NCBI GenBank assembly: GCA_902789915.1
Contig: CADAPW010000025.1
Location: 1 to 32,203 of the forward strand
Direction of reading: 5' to 3'
Length of the DNA stretch: 32,203 bases
Origin: an uncultured Bacteroidia bacterium
Lineage (GTDB): Bacteria > Bacteroidota > Bacteroidia > Bacteroidales > F082
A model generated the notes under the pieces. The model was not told the origin of the DNA and did no database searches. It was given only the letters and a program-made list of their open reading frames with translations. Numbering within the stretch: position 1 is the first letter of the stretch; each line of letters begins with the position of its first letter. This document shows positions 15,347 through 24,537 of the stretch, one piece after another. The translations under genes and the position numbers were made by a program.

Positions 15347-16111
15347 TTATTTCATTTCAAGCAAGCACTCATTCGTCTTGATTTCTCCGTTATAGCGATG
15401 ATATTGTTGTATAGTATCGGGCAACAACCATTCCATTTGCACAAAACAACCTTCGGCCATATTCCAACAATTTTCGACTACCGAATTCGCAGTATATCTA
15501 GGTGACACGCGGAACAAAAACTTCCCTCTATTGATACACAATGCCATTAAATTATGTGAGGTAACATATGAAGTCCCCGATTTTAGGAAAACCAAATTCA
15601 GTCCCGTGTTGTTCTTCATTGCCTGCCATATTTCTTCTGCTCGGGGCATACCTGTTTTCTTCATGTCATCTAGCTCTTTCCAATCATACATATAACTTAA
15701 ATCGTCGTTGATATAATGCAAGAATACCTCATTTTCGTCAACTTGCATACTGTCCAAAGCAGTCCACGTTCCATCCAATTCAACAACAAAATCCTCTGCA
15801 TAGTCTGATTTGTTAAATGCCATGATTTTGTGATAATCTGATGACTTGTACACTTCGTAAGGGATTCCCATTGCTGTGCCTTTCCTGAACTTCGGATATG
15901 GCCATTGCACATCACTCACGCCTTTTATGAAAATGTCAATGTTCGTATCGTTAGTATAAGTCACATCCAAAAAAGGGACTTCCGTTATTGTGTCAAGGAA
16001 ATCGTTATACATAGTTTCGTAATGTATGGCAAACTCAATTCTCACATTTTGCGAGAAAACCAATCCCGACATAAGACACAACAAAGTCGACAAACAGATG
16101 AAACGTTTCAT
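15347..16111 (-). CDS. Exported hypothetical protein, last gene of the Rhs operon
   Basis: This 254-residue protein has a Sec signal peptide (MKRFICLSTLLCLMSGLVFS, cleavage before Q21). ATG 16111 places the signal peptide correctly; an earlier in-frame start at 16156 would precede it with a polar Asn-rich stretch. The mature part is mixed alpha/beta (FLDVTYTNDTNIDIFIKGVS) with scattered cysteines; no family is recognised. It is the second exported gene after the Rhs toxin gene on the same strand, so it is a candidate immunity or accessory protein. The low GC of the island continues through it. Confidence 0.65.
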   Translation of the reverse strand: MKRFICLSTLLCLMSGLVFSQNVRIEFAIHYETMYNDFLDTITEVPFLDVTYTNDTNIDIFIKGVSDVQWPYPKFRKGTAMGIPYEVYKSSDYHKIMAFNKSDYAEDFVVELDGTWTALDSMQVDENEVFLHYINDDLSYMYDWKELDDMKKTGMPRAEEIWQAMKNNTGLNLVFLKSGTSYVTSHNLMALCINRGKFLFRVSPRYTANSVVENCWNMAEGCFVQMEWLLPDTIQQYHRYNGEIKTNECLLEMK

Positions 16112-16176
16112 AATATGATTGTTGTTATTGGCTAAATTATGGTTTCCATAAACCAACCTCGGTTGATTTTAAAAAA

Positions 16177-17250
16177 TTATTCTATCCGTTGCCTCTTGTG
16201 CACAATCTTGTTCTCGCCAAGGCCAGTTAAATCCCACAGAAAACGCCGTAGTTCCTCCATCCCCTCATCCTCACCGTCGCCTCGGAAAATAACATGGTAT
16301 TGGTTGTTTGAATACATTTCAAAAATATTGTTCATCCCACCTTGATCATACATAGACAAATTGTCGTTAGAAACAATCCCTTTACCCATATCAACTATAT
16401 TGTTATATGTTGAATCATCTATTGGAATAATATCATGATATAACAAATTCTCTTCACAGGTATCCCACAGAATGTAACTAACAAACATTAAAGCACCTTT
16501 TTGATTGCTTGGCTCAATTCTAATGCAATACGGAACATAAGTGTATATCTCTCTGTTTTTACACCATGTAAAACGGATAACCTGTTGCTTATTTCCACAA
16601 CTTAGGATGGGTTCTTCTAAAACAAACAACCGATTGTTAAGCCAATCAGCGATTTCTCTAACCTCATTTTCAGATTCTATATCAGCAAGACTATCTAATT
16701 CTCTTTCTGTTGGATAGTGCCCAAACACCTTTTTAAACAATTCAATATCAAGACGTTTCTCAATAAGATTCCGATAGTGAGAATGTGATAACTTCAATTT
16801 TTCTACTGGAAAGTAATCACCACATTCGTCAATACTTGAATTCAATCTATCCAAACGCTGATAAAAACGTCGATCGGCCAAAGGAAAGACGTTTGTTTGA
16901 TGATTTATTTGCAATACTTTTTTCAAACCAATAGTCATATTGGATAAGACAACCATTCCTTTACCATCTTTAAAATTTTGTAAGTTGAGTCTATAAATGC
17001 TATTTTCAGATTGACGGAAAGCAATAAACAAATCTTGAATTGCCAGGTCACCATCAATCTCGAAGGAAAACTCACCTTCTTCATCAATTGGATTAACTTC
17101 CAGAATTGAATCGTTTTTTGTTAAATAGACATTTTTTCCAAAACTATTCTCACCCTCTCTCGACTCAATTAGAAAGACCCATTTTTCTATGCTTTGAGAA
17201 AAGCATATTTTGCTAAATAATACTGTAATGATAAGAATAAGAACCCGCAT
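16177..17250 (-). CDS. Exported hypothetical protein following the Rhs toxin gene
   Basis: This 357-residue protein has a short signal peptide (MRVLILIITVLFSKICFS, cleavage before Q19). An N-terminal beta domain (about 25-110) resembles the Ig-like or carboxypeptidase-regulatory folds seen in exported Bacteroidetes proteins. A helical, charged middle follows, containing FGHYPTERELDSLADIESEN, and then a C-terminal beta region. It begins 6 bp after the Rhs stop codon, which is the position where immunity genes normally sit in polymorphic-toxin loci. If the toxin peptidase acts in the periplasm or at the surface, an exported inhibitor would fit. That role is inference from position only. Confidence 0.7.
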   Translation of the reverse strand: MRVLILIITVLFSKICFSQSIEKWVFLIESREGENSFGKNVYLTKNDSILEVNPIDEEGEFSFEIDGDLAIQDLFIAFRQSENSIYRLNLQNFKDGKGMVVLSNMTIGLKKVLQINHQTNVFPLADRRFYQRLDRLNSSIDECGDYFPVEKLKLSHSHYRNLIEKRLDIELFKKVFGHYPTERELDSLADIESENEVREIADWLNNRLFVLEEPILSCGNKQQVIRFTWCKNREIYTYVPYCIRIEPSNQKGALMFVSYILWDTCEENLLYHDIIPIDDSTYNNIVDMGKGIVSNDNLSMYDQGGMNNIFEMYSNNQYHVIFRGDGEDEGMEELRRFLWDLTGLGENKIVHKRQRIE

Positions 17251-17256
17251 AATTTG

Positions 17257-20200
17257 TCATTTTGGTTTAAAAATAATCATTTCATATTGAACATTATAGA
17301 GTTTGTACTGCCTATTGATAGTAGTAGATGTTCTGTAATTAAACCTGCCATCATAATACATTGGGTCTGCCAATTGCAGTTCATAACCCTTATCATTGAA
17401 CCCAATTCCTGTAATTACAGTTGCATGTCCGTCTATTATATCTCCAGTTGACGACAAGAATCTTTCTGCTCCTGCGACTATTGGACAACCATCATTTAAG
17501 GCTTCAACAATAATAGACACTTTATTATCCTCAAAATATTTCACTTCATATTCCGCACTTAGTTTTGTGTAAAGTGTGAATAAATCCTGTTTGTCATAAC
17601 CGTTATCTTCCGCTATTTCGCATAATTCCTCTGCCGTCCTCGCAAAATCCCCCAAAATGAACTCCTCAATCATTTGTAAACAGACATATTTACAATACTT
17701 TGGATTAGACATCCAAGCGTCCGGCTGATTAACAACATTAAAGTTTCGAATTCCTTTCAGCATAATCCATCCCTCTGCCACCAAATGCATAGCATGGTTC
17801 AGACCTGCACAAATAAGCCCATTGCATACGCCTTCCCAGAAATTTCCGCCAACAATTGTAGACGAAACGCCTCCAGCCAAGGCACCTCCCGCTATCATGG
17901 CGGCTCGTTGCCATTGCACAGAACATGAATGTGCGCAAGCCGCACCGATACATGAACTCACAAGCGAACTCGCAGCACCAGAAGCAAAGCCTTGCCAGAA
18001 ATGGCCACCACTGGCCACAGTTGCTGCTCCTGCAAGAGTGCCATGGGCCACTGCTTTGAATGCTATAATACATGCCACTCTGCCCGCCCCATCCATGGCG
18101 GCCGTAATTGCTTCTCCAACATAGCCTATACCATAAGAGAACATCCCTTGTACAGCACCAATAGCTGCCGCCTTGACAAGATCTTGATAAATGGGTCTAT
18201 CATAACAATAGTTCTGAATACATTGAGTAGCAACAGAAACGGCAGCTGCAATAGCCATTACAGCAGCCGCACATAATTCTTCGCCACTTGGATCCACATA
18301 TTTCAACGGGTTGTTTAAACAATAGGCATAACGATTAAAGTTCTGTGAATTATCGGGAGCTTGTACATAACTATCCACAGACAGGAATGAGCTCATCATC
18401 GGGTCATACATACGCCCGTTCATATTGATAATGCCAATGTCTTTCTTCCCAGCGTCAAAAACGAACAGATGTTCATGCCCAGTAAAACCTCTGTCAAAAA
18501 TGGGGTCTTCCAGAGGATTCCCCGACCATGTCTCCGGATTGCGCCTAACGCCCCATGCATCAAAGCTCTGCTCTTGTATTGAGCATCCGCTGGCATCAAC
18601 AAAGGTTGTCCAACTTCCAAGATTGTCTTTTAGAAGATACGTGATACTCTCATTACCATTACCAGAAGCTTCTGTTTTTCCTATAATGGCGAAAGCGCCT
18701 AATGGCCCAGCAAGATATGTATTGGATGACAATCCACCACATTGAATATACTCACAATTGTCCACATAGGTTTTCTGCATCTCAAGTATCCCTCCATTAG
18801 TAACAGTCATCCGAATGCGTTGCCTATCGTATCCGTAGTCAAACCCAAACCCATGAGCATCCTGCAAGTCTATGTTGCTCACTTTATCGAACATAGTATA
18901 ATCTATATTATAATTAGCGGATGGAGGCGAAAAAGTGGTCATATTGGCAGAACTGATAGCATGAGGACGCAATTGCCCGTCAGGTCCAATATAATCATAT
19001 TCTGCGGAAGAGAACACTGTCTCTCCATCCGCCTGCTTGAATGTCATACGTCCTAATTCATCATAAAGCGTTAACCCTGTATTAACGCCATTCAACTTGA
19101 CAGATTCCAACCTGTCAAGTTCGTCATAATAAAACCTTTCCTCAAGGTTTCTTCTTTTGTCACGACGAACGTTCAAATTTCCAAAATAATCATATTCATA
19201 ACCCAAAGATTGCAAAACATTGCCATTATGATTAGATTCAATTCCATTTAACAGTCCTGTTTGAGGTGAGTAATAACGCGTCGATTCCACTCCGTTTCCC
19301 AATTTGTATCGTGTGATTTGCCCATTCGCATCAGTCTCTAAAGTCTGCCAAAGAACCTCTCCTTGCCCATCTGTTATTTTGTCCAACACACCTGTCATTG
19401 CTTTGTATTCATTATACGACGTGTATTCCGTCGGATATGTTACAGACTTAACTCTCAACGGAAAGCCAAGATTGTCATCGTATGTATATGAAGTTTGATA
19501 TTCTTTGCCGAATAACTTCTCAATTTTAGAATCAATCCTATTTAAATGGAAATTGTCGTATAGAAAAGTGATCTGTTGGTCTGCTCCATAAATTATTTGA
19601 GATAATAGACCTTTCTGGGTCCCACTATTAGAATAGATCCAATACGTGTCTTTTGTTGTATGATGGAGATTGTCGTGTTCAATGCGTTTGATAAGTCTGC
19701 CAATTTGGTCGTATTGGTATTCGGTTAGATCCTGTTTTGGGGTAAGGGATGTTTTCAACTGTCCAAAAGCATCATATGTTTCAACGATTTTGCCGTAATT
19801 TGGATCATGAAGCATTGTTCTATTTCCTGCATCATCATATTCCAGGCGAATTCTAGTTTTATTATCTTCTCCGACCTGGGTCCATCTTAATTTTCCATCA
19901 GGATAATAATTATAAGTCACTTCAGTTCCTAACTCATCCTTGACCATGGTTTTCTGACCAAGATAATTCCCAACTTGAATGGATGTATGGGTATCACCAT
20001 CTGGAGTATTAATCCGACTTGTGGTCTTTAGTCCGTCATAGCAAAGATTACAATTCGTCCCATTAGGATAATAGGTGTCTATTGGCCTCAAAAATCCATC
20101 ATAATAATATGACGACCACAGTGGGTTGTTTTCTGTGAAATATGGAAGACTCTTCCTAAACACAAGTCCCATATTATTGTATTCTGTGTCTTGGTAAATG

Positions 20201-23200
20201 GGTCGATACTGTATTCCATCATATGTGACGGTGCGTAATTCTCTTCCAGCAGCATCATAGAAAACTTTTGTGGGCATTTCCCCGCTAATGCGTTTCCACG
20301 TGTAATAGGCGGCTTTTTCTGGAGCATCGTTGTCATTTACAACCCATCTTTTTGCTGCACATCCGTAGGTCAAGTCTGGATAACGAACATAATCGGAGGT
20401 TCCTAAATGGTCTGAACGATTGTAACAAGTTGTCAGACCATTACAATCCGTGCTAGTTATCAGCTCACCATATTTGGAATCGAACGCAGTGCGTGAAACA
20501 TAACCTACAGGATTTGTCTCTGTCTTTGGAAAACGATAATTCTTATAAGTATATGTGGTCATTCGAGGAGAGGGGAAGCCATTGAGAGAAGAAAGTGTTT
20601 CTGAGACAACATTGCCAACAATGTCATAATCGTACGTTGTGGAAGTGGCAAGTCCGTTTTCGTTATCACAATTACCGCCTGGATAAGATGTTATCACTTT
20701 GGCATGATAAGAATTGTCATCCTTATAATCATAGGTTATCAATGATTTTGATATTCTATCATCTCCCCTCTTCCATGCAGTTACAATTGTTGTGTCAGGG
20801 CGGTTAATAATCCATTGTTCCAAGAAACTGTCTGGTTGAAATACAGTTCTTGTATGTGTAATATGATTGCAATCCGATGCGTTGCCGACCCATCGGTTGT
20901 CAGTCAACCCTTCGTAAACGTCGGTCAATTTGATGGTATGTCGATACAGACCTATACCTCCATAATAACTGTCTATGTATTTATTTTCAGTAATGCTATT
21001 TGACAAAAACTCTTCGCTGTCATTGTCAGGGCTGAAACATAGCGTTTGCTTTTTTAGAAGCGTGGGGACATACACATGTGGATTGTTCCAATGCTCCAAA
21101 TAGCTATTGGTATAAACGACTTGTGTTACCAATCTACCTAATGCATTAAATACCCGTTGACTTTTTATGGAAGTTGCGCGATGGCTTTCCAATGGCTCAG
21201 TTGTATAATCTGTAACTATGCTATCTTGAATATGGCCCTGGATGGATGATGTGGAAATCGTTTTCAAAAAACCAATGAAACCGTGTCCTTTACGGTGGAC
21301 AAGTGCATTTCTATAATAATACTTTGTTGTCACCACTGGCGTTTCTGCAATAGCATTATAATTTGAAAAAGATTTCAAAGCCTTGATTGAGAAAGGCAAG
21401 GAGAAAACATCTATTTCAGGTTGGTCGTAGAGTTTTGACCAATTGTAAATACTTGAATTAAAAGTTCTCAAATAATCGTATTCAAAAGTAGTCTTGTTTC
21501 CCATTCCATCGGTAATAGAATTGACAGAATAACGATTGCTTAATGGTGGGAGGCAAAAAATGTTGCCATTACCCATGATACACATACTTTCATTGCCTAA
21601 AAAATTACCACAACATAAGGTCATCTTTGACGCGAGTCCATTTAAACCTATTACATCGAGGTCAAAGACTTGTTTGCTTGAAAAAACAGCTCTATCTGAC
21701 CCAACTCTAATTAGAGGGGCGTAATATACATATAATTTGTTGCCATTGATTAATACAAAGTCTGATTTGCCATCCCCGTTCATGTCCAGCACTTCATAAA
21801 AATGATAGAATGGATAATCACTGGGTGAGTCAAATAGCCCACCCAAATTCTCCCCGGGATTGTAATTATGTATATCGAGAGAAATGTCATAGGCATCCCA
21901 ATACATCTCCGTCTCCTTAAAAAAATTAATTTTCCATACATGTTTATAATATCCTGATTCATAAACGCGTTCGTTACTTAATACATCCCCATGCCCATCG
22001 CCATTAAAATCACCGATAAGAAAATTGTGTCTGCTTGTGTACACATGACCCGTATTAATTTGTGATGCTGCGTTTTGCGATGTCATTCTGTATATTGAAG
22101 CAATGGACTTTTCATTAGAATCAGAAAGAAGACCTGTTTTATTTGCTTCATTGTCATTGCACCAAATCTCGGCGATTCCATCTCCATTATAGTCTGCGGG
22201 AACAAACTTTGTGCCTGGTAACACGCTACCTTTTTTCTCCGTGAGATAGAATTGGTTGCTACCTTGGTACGTGATATATAAAAACCTTGGATTGACAATA
22301 TTACCATCTGGAATTTGCATCATCATTTCAGTTTTTCCTCTCCCCAAAAAATCACCAATCATCAAATTAGCTTCATGTTCTCTAGTTATAAAAATATGCC
22401 TATTTACATCATCCCATAACTTTTCCGCATAATCCAATTTCCATTCTCCACTACTCGTCCATTTCGTCAAAAACGGAAAAATCTTCACATAATCTTTCAA
22501 TACTTCAGGCACACGAGAAACAGTAACCATATCGTCCCGCCCGTCTCCATTAAAATCCGCCACTTTTATAGAGACTGTATATGTATCCAACTCGATTTTT
22601 TGGTGATAATGAAAAGAACTCTTTTGTTGCCCGTTCTCTATAACCAGACCATCGTTCAAATACACATTTGCATACTTGCGTTGGCCTTCTTTGTACAAAA
22701 CAATAATATCCACAAATCCATCTCCATTGAAATCTCCTGTAACCTTCATTTTATTGTTCAACTGCAAGGGTAGTCCTGAAATGATAGGGGTTTTATAACT
22801 GCTTGGAGTTAATGTATAGTCGTTATTACCCCATGCTATTGTTGTAGGATTGTATGAAAAGCCCCCACAAGTATATATCACATCCTTTAATCTATAATAA
22901 AGATAACCCTGATTATAATCAATGCCATAATAATCAAAAGCATAACTAGCAATTTCCTCGTATGTCCATGTCGGATCGCTCAACCATTGGATGGATATTG
23001 ATTTGAGAAGTTTGCTTTGGTGAAGGGCATGGTTCCCTATAAAAGCCGTTTCCTCGTCTTCACGAGTTCCATCAAAATAGTTAAGTTCGATTTGATATCG
23101 GGGATAAATCAAAGCATTACTATTTCCAGTATATCTAATTTTTTTCAAAAAGTAATTTGCTCCACCAATAACGTATTGGTATTCAATATAGTTGCCATCC

Positions 23201-23862
23201 CTATCTTCTATCTTGTTCAATAGCCATAATCCAACCTCCAACTTGCCTGGATTGGAATTGCTCTCTTTTTCCATTCTAGATTCCTCTGTAAATCCATACT
23301 CCATTATTAGGCCATCTGCTGTCCAGACTTTAAACTTAGCAGGGCCATTTACTATATTTGCTTCAAAATATGAAACAATCTTACTCATCCCATCCACCTC
23401 AGTTCTGTATTCTGTATGATCATAATACTCGTCTAATTGAATTAGTCTCTGCCCATCTATTGCAAAGCCATCGTCATTAAAATCAACGCCTTTCATTCTC
23501 CCATCAAGAAACAAGTTTTTGTTGACTCTTGTAATGGCAGACAAGCCGCCTATTGTCCACCCCCAACCTAGAAGACCGTTGCTGCTTTGACTATTATATA
23601 CAACAGAAAGAGAGGGCTTCATGTTTCCAATGGCTGAGGGGAGTTCTATGGGAATTGAGTATGTGGCCGCCCCCATGCCGCCAATATCAACGACACCGCC
23701 AATCGCTCCAACAACTCCCTTGCCGGTACCGTTAGGCCCCCCTACTATTCCAGTCATAGGAACACCTAAGTACTTGTTTGCATCCTCAATAAAATCAATA
23801 TTTTGCGCATTCATTACAATACATGTGCAAAACAATAATATGGTGTAACACAGTTTTTTCAT
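17257..23862 (-). CDS. SpvB/FG-GAP/Rhs polymorphic toxin with C39/papain-like cysteine peptidase tip
   Basis: This is a 2201-residue exported protein. A signal peptide (MKKLCYTILLFCTCIVMNAQ) is followed by an SpvB-like domain (about 35-350, SYSIPIELP-type start, GLLGWGWTIGGLSAITR). FG-GAP/VCBS repeats with Ca-binding DFNGDGxxD loops follow (about 370-700; five good, one degenerate), then a TcdB-middle-like segment near 787 (DGMGNKTTFEYDYL), YD/Rhs repeats (about 1050-1780), and the Rhs core ending PLKYVDPSG near 1850-1860. After it comes an Ala/Gly-rich hydrophobic linker with two GGxFWxG motifs (1861-2041). The last 160 residues fit a C39/papain-like peptidase: Cys2057 or Cys2061, His2146 in GHATVITGIG, and Asp2166 in LADP. 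Rhs shells encapsulate and release such tips. No T9SS tail is present. Confidence 0.85.
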   Translation of the reverse strand: MKKLCYTILLFCTCIVMNAQNIDFIEDANKYLGVPMTGIVGGPNGTGKGVVGAIGGVVDIGGMGAATYSIPIELPSAIGNMKPSLSVVYNSQSSNGLLGWGWTIGGLSAITRVNKNLFLDGRMKGVDFNDDGFAIDGQRLIQLDEYYDHTEYRTEVDGMSKIVSYFEANIVNGPAKFKVWTADGLIMEYGFTEESRMEKESNSNPGKLEVGLWLLNKIEDRDGNYIEYQYVIGGANYFLKKIRYTGNSNALIYPRYQIELNYFDGTREDEETAFIGNHALHQSKLLKSISIQWLSDPTWTYEEIASYAFDYYGIDYNQGYLYYRLKDVIYTCGGFSYNPTTIAWGNNDYTLTPSSYKTPIISGLPLQLNNKMKVTGDFNGDGFVDIIVLYKEGQRKYANVYLNDGLVIENGQQKSSFHYHQKIELDTYTVSIKVADFNGDGRDDMVTVSRVPEVLKDYVKIFPFLTKWTSSGEWKLDYAEKLWDDVNRHIFITREHEANLMIGDFLGRGKTEMMMQIPDGNIVNPRFLYITYQGSNQFYLTEKKGSVLPGTKFVPADYNGDGIAEIWCNDNEANKTGLLSDSNEKSIASIYRMTSQNAASQINTGHVYTSRHNFLIGDFNGDGHGDVLSNERVYESGYYKHVWKINFFKETEMYWDAYDISLDIHNYNPGENLGGLFDSPSDYPFYHFYEVLDMNGDGKSDFVLINGNKLYVYYAPLIRVGSDRAVFSSKQVFDLDVIGLNGLASKMTLCCGNFLGNESMCIMGNGNIFCLPPLSNRYSVNSITDGMGNKTTFEYDYLRTFNSSIYNWSKLYDQPEIDVFSLPFSIKALKSFSNYNAIAETPVVTTKYYYRNALVHRKGHGFIGFLKTISTSSIQGHIQDSIVTDYTTEPLESHRATSIKSQRVFNALGRLVTQVVYTNSYLEHWNNPHVYVPTLLKKQTLCFSPDNDSEEFLSNSITENKYIDSYYGGIGLYRHTIKLTDVYEGLTDNRWVGNASDCNHITHTRTVFQPDSFLEQWIINRPDTTIVTAWKRGDDRISKSLITYDYKDDNSYHAKVITSYPGGNCDNENGLATSTTYDYDIVGNVVSETLSSLNGFPSPRMTTYTYKNYRFPKTETNPVGYVSRTAFDSKYGELITSTDCNGLTTCYNRSDHLGTSDYVRYPDLTYGCAAKRWVVNDNDAPEKAAYYTWKRISGEMPTKVFYDAAGRELRTVTYDGIQYRPIYQDTEYNNMGLVFRKSLPYFTENNPLWSSYYYDGFLRPIDTYYPNGTNCNLCYDGLKTTSRINTPDGDTHTSIQVGNYLGQKTMVKDELGTEVTYNYYPDGKLRWTQVGEDNKTRIRLEYDDAGNRTMLHDPNYGKIVETYDAFGQLKTSLTPKQDLTEYQYDQIGRLIKRIEHDNLHHTTKDTYWIYSNSGTQKGLLSQIIYGADQQITFLYDNFHLNRIDSKIEKLFGKEYQTSYTYDDNLGFPLRVKSVTYPTEYTSYNEYKAMTGVLDKITDGQGEVLWQTLETDANGQITRYKLGNGVESTRYYSPQTGLLNGIESNHNGNVLQSLGYEYDYFGNLNVRRDKRRNLEERFYYDELDRLESVKLNGVNTGLTLYDELGRMTFKQADGETVFSSAEYDYIGPDGQLRPHAISSANMTTFSPPSANYNIDYTMFDKVSNIDLQDAHGFGFDYGYDRQRIRMTVTNGGILEMQKTYVDNCEYIQCGGLSSNTYLAGPLGAFAIIGKTEASGNGNESITYLLKDNLGSWTTFVDASGCSIQEQSFDAWGVRRNPETWSGNPLEDPIFDRGFTGHEHLFVFDAGKKDIGIINMNGRMYDPMMSSFLSVDSYVQAPDNSQNFNRYAYCLNNPLKYVDPSGEELCAAAVMAIAAAVSVATQCIQNYCYDRPIYQDLVKAAAIGAVQGMFSYGIGYVGEAITAAMDGAGRVACIIAFKAVAHGTLAGAATVASGGHFWQGFASGAASSLVSSCIGAACAHSCSVQWQRAAMIAGGALAGGVSSTIVGGNFWEGVCNGLICAGLNHAMHLVAEGWIMLKGIRNFNVVNQPDAWMSNPKYCKYVCLQMIEEFILGDFARTAEELCEIAEDNGYDKQDLFTLYTKLSAEYEVKYFEDNKVSIIVEALNDGCPIVAGAERFLSSTGDIIDGHATVITGIGFNDKGYELQLADPMYYDGRFNYRTSTTINRQYKLYNVQYEMIIFKPK

Positions 23863-23881
23863 GACAAATTTCTTTATTGGT

Positions 23882-24328
23882 TCATTTTTTAATCACCCTC
23901 CAAACACGACTATCATCACCAACCTCCAATCTCAGCAAATATATGCCCGCAGGTTGTTGTGATAGGTCAAAATGCTCCATCTCATTACAAACAGGTCTGT
24001 CATAAATGACAGTTCCTGTTGCTGTAGTAATTGTTGCATTAAGGATAACGTTTTCTTTGTTGCCATTTATCACCGTTGAGAATTGACCTTTCGTCGGATT
24101 TGGATATAGCGCAACGGATAGAGTTTCAAAAGCGTCAATAGAGGGAGAGACTTTATCACCACCATTCTTTGTTCCGCCCCTATCACCACCTATTTCAAAT
24201 TGTCGTATTATTCGGTTGCCATTGGCATCATAATTGAATGACACTATGCCCACTTGCTGTGCAAAGCAAGGCATAAAAGCGAGAGTAGTAAAAAGAAGTA
24301 AAAGAGTCTTAATCAAGTGTGTTCTCAT
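23882..24328 (-). CDS. Small T9SS-sorted protein with an Rhs-like motif
   Basis: This 148-residue protein has a signal peptide (MRTHLIKTLLLLFTTLAFMP, cleavage near FA-Q). It then has VSFNYDANGNRIIRQ at about 29-43, which looks like a single YD/Rhs repeat. After a Gly/Lys linker comes a complete type A T9SS sorting domain (about 66-148, VALYPNPTKGQF to the end RVWRVIKK). It starts at ATG 24328, just after the promoter, and ends 19 bp before the Rhs gene. It is therefore the first gene of the toxin operon. It may anchor or chaperone the Rhs protein at the cell surface, or be a relic of an Rhs C-terminus; both are inference. Confidence 0.75.
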   Translation of the reverse strand: MRTHLIKTLLLLFTTLAFMPCFAQQVGIVSFNYDANGNRIIRQFEIGGDRGGTKNGGDKVSPSIDAFETLSVALYPNPTKGQFSTVINGNKENVILNATITTATGTVIYDRPVCNEMEHFDLSQQPAGIYLLRLEVGDDSRVWRVIKK

Positions 24329-24349
24329 ATGGTAAATTTTTATGTTATC

Positions 24350-24369
24350 ATGCCTACAAAGATAGGCAT
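24350..24369. repeat. Inverted repeat centred on the Rhs-operon -7 box
   Basis: Seven-base arms, ATGCCTA and TAGGCAT, flank a six-base centre and enclose the -7 element of the operon promoter. It could be an operator or form a 5' hairpin near the transcript start. The short arm length means chance cannot be excluded. Confidence 0.4.
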
Positions 24370-24386
24370 TTTTTTGAACCAAACAA
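24357..24386 (-). promoter_or_regulatory. Promoter of the Rhs toxin operon
   Basis: On the minus strand TATCTTTG (24364-24357) fits the -7 consensus, with TTG (24386-24384) 19 bp upstream. It lies 28 bp before ATG 24328 of the small T9SS gene. No other good promoter was seen before the Rhs gene or the two genes after it. Confidence 0.7.
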
Positions 24387-24459
24387 GTAAAAACAAAAAA
24401 TCGCTCATTTTTTGCCCATAATTCTCCACCACAGCCCCCATGGTTCCCTGTCAGCAGCT

Positions 24460-24508
24460 ATACCTTATCCTATCGGGAGATATGGGGTTCCCGACAGGAT
24501 AGGGGTAT
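24460..24508. terminator. Long imperfect stem-loop between two operons
   Basis: ATACCTTATCCTATCGGGA (24460-24478) is nearly complementary to the segment at 24489-24508 (TCCCGA, AGGATA and GGTAT blocks with wobble positions and one bulge), with a 10-base loop. It lies 30 bp after the stop of the leftward T9SS adhesin gene and before the Rhs operon promoter, so it probably ends the upstream transcript. The minus strand has no T-run after it, which makes a classical rho-independent role uncertain. Confidence 0.5.
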
Positions 24509-24537
24509 TTTGCGCCGCAAATTTTATTTTTTGCAAA

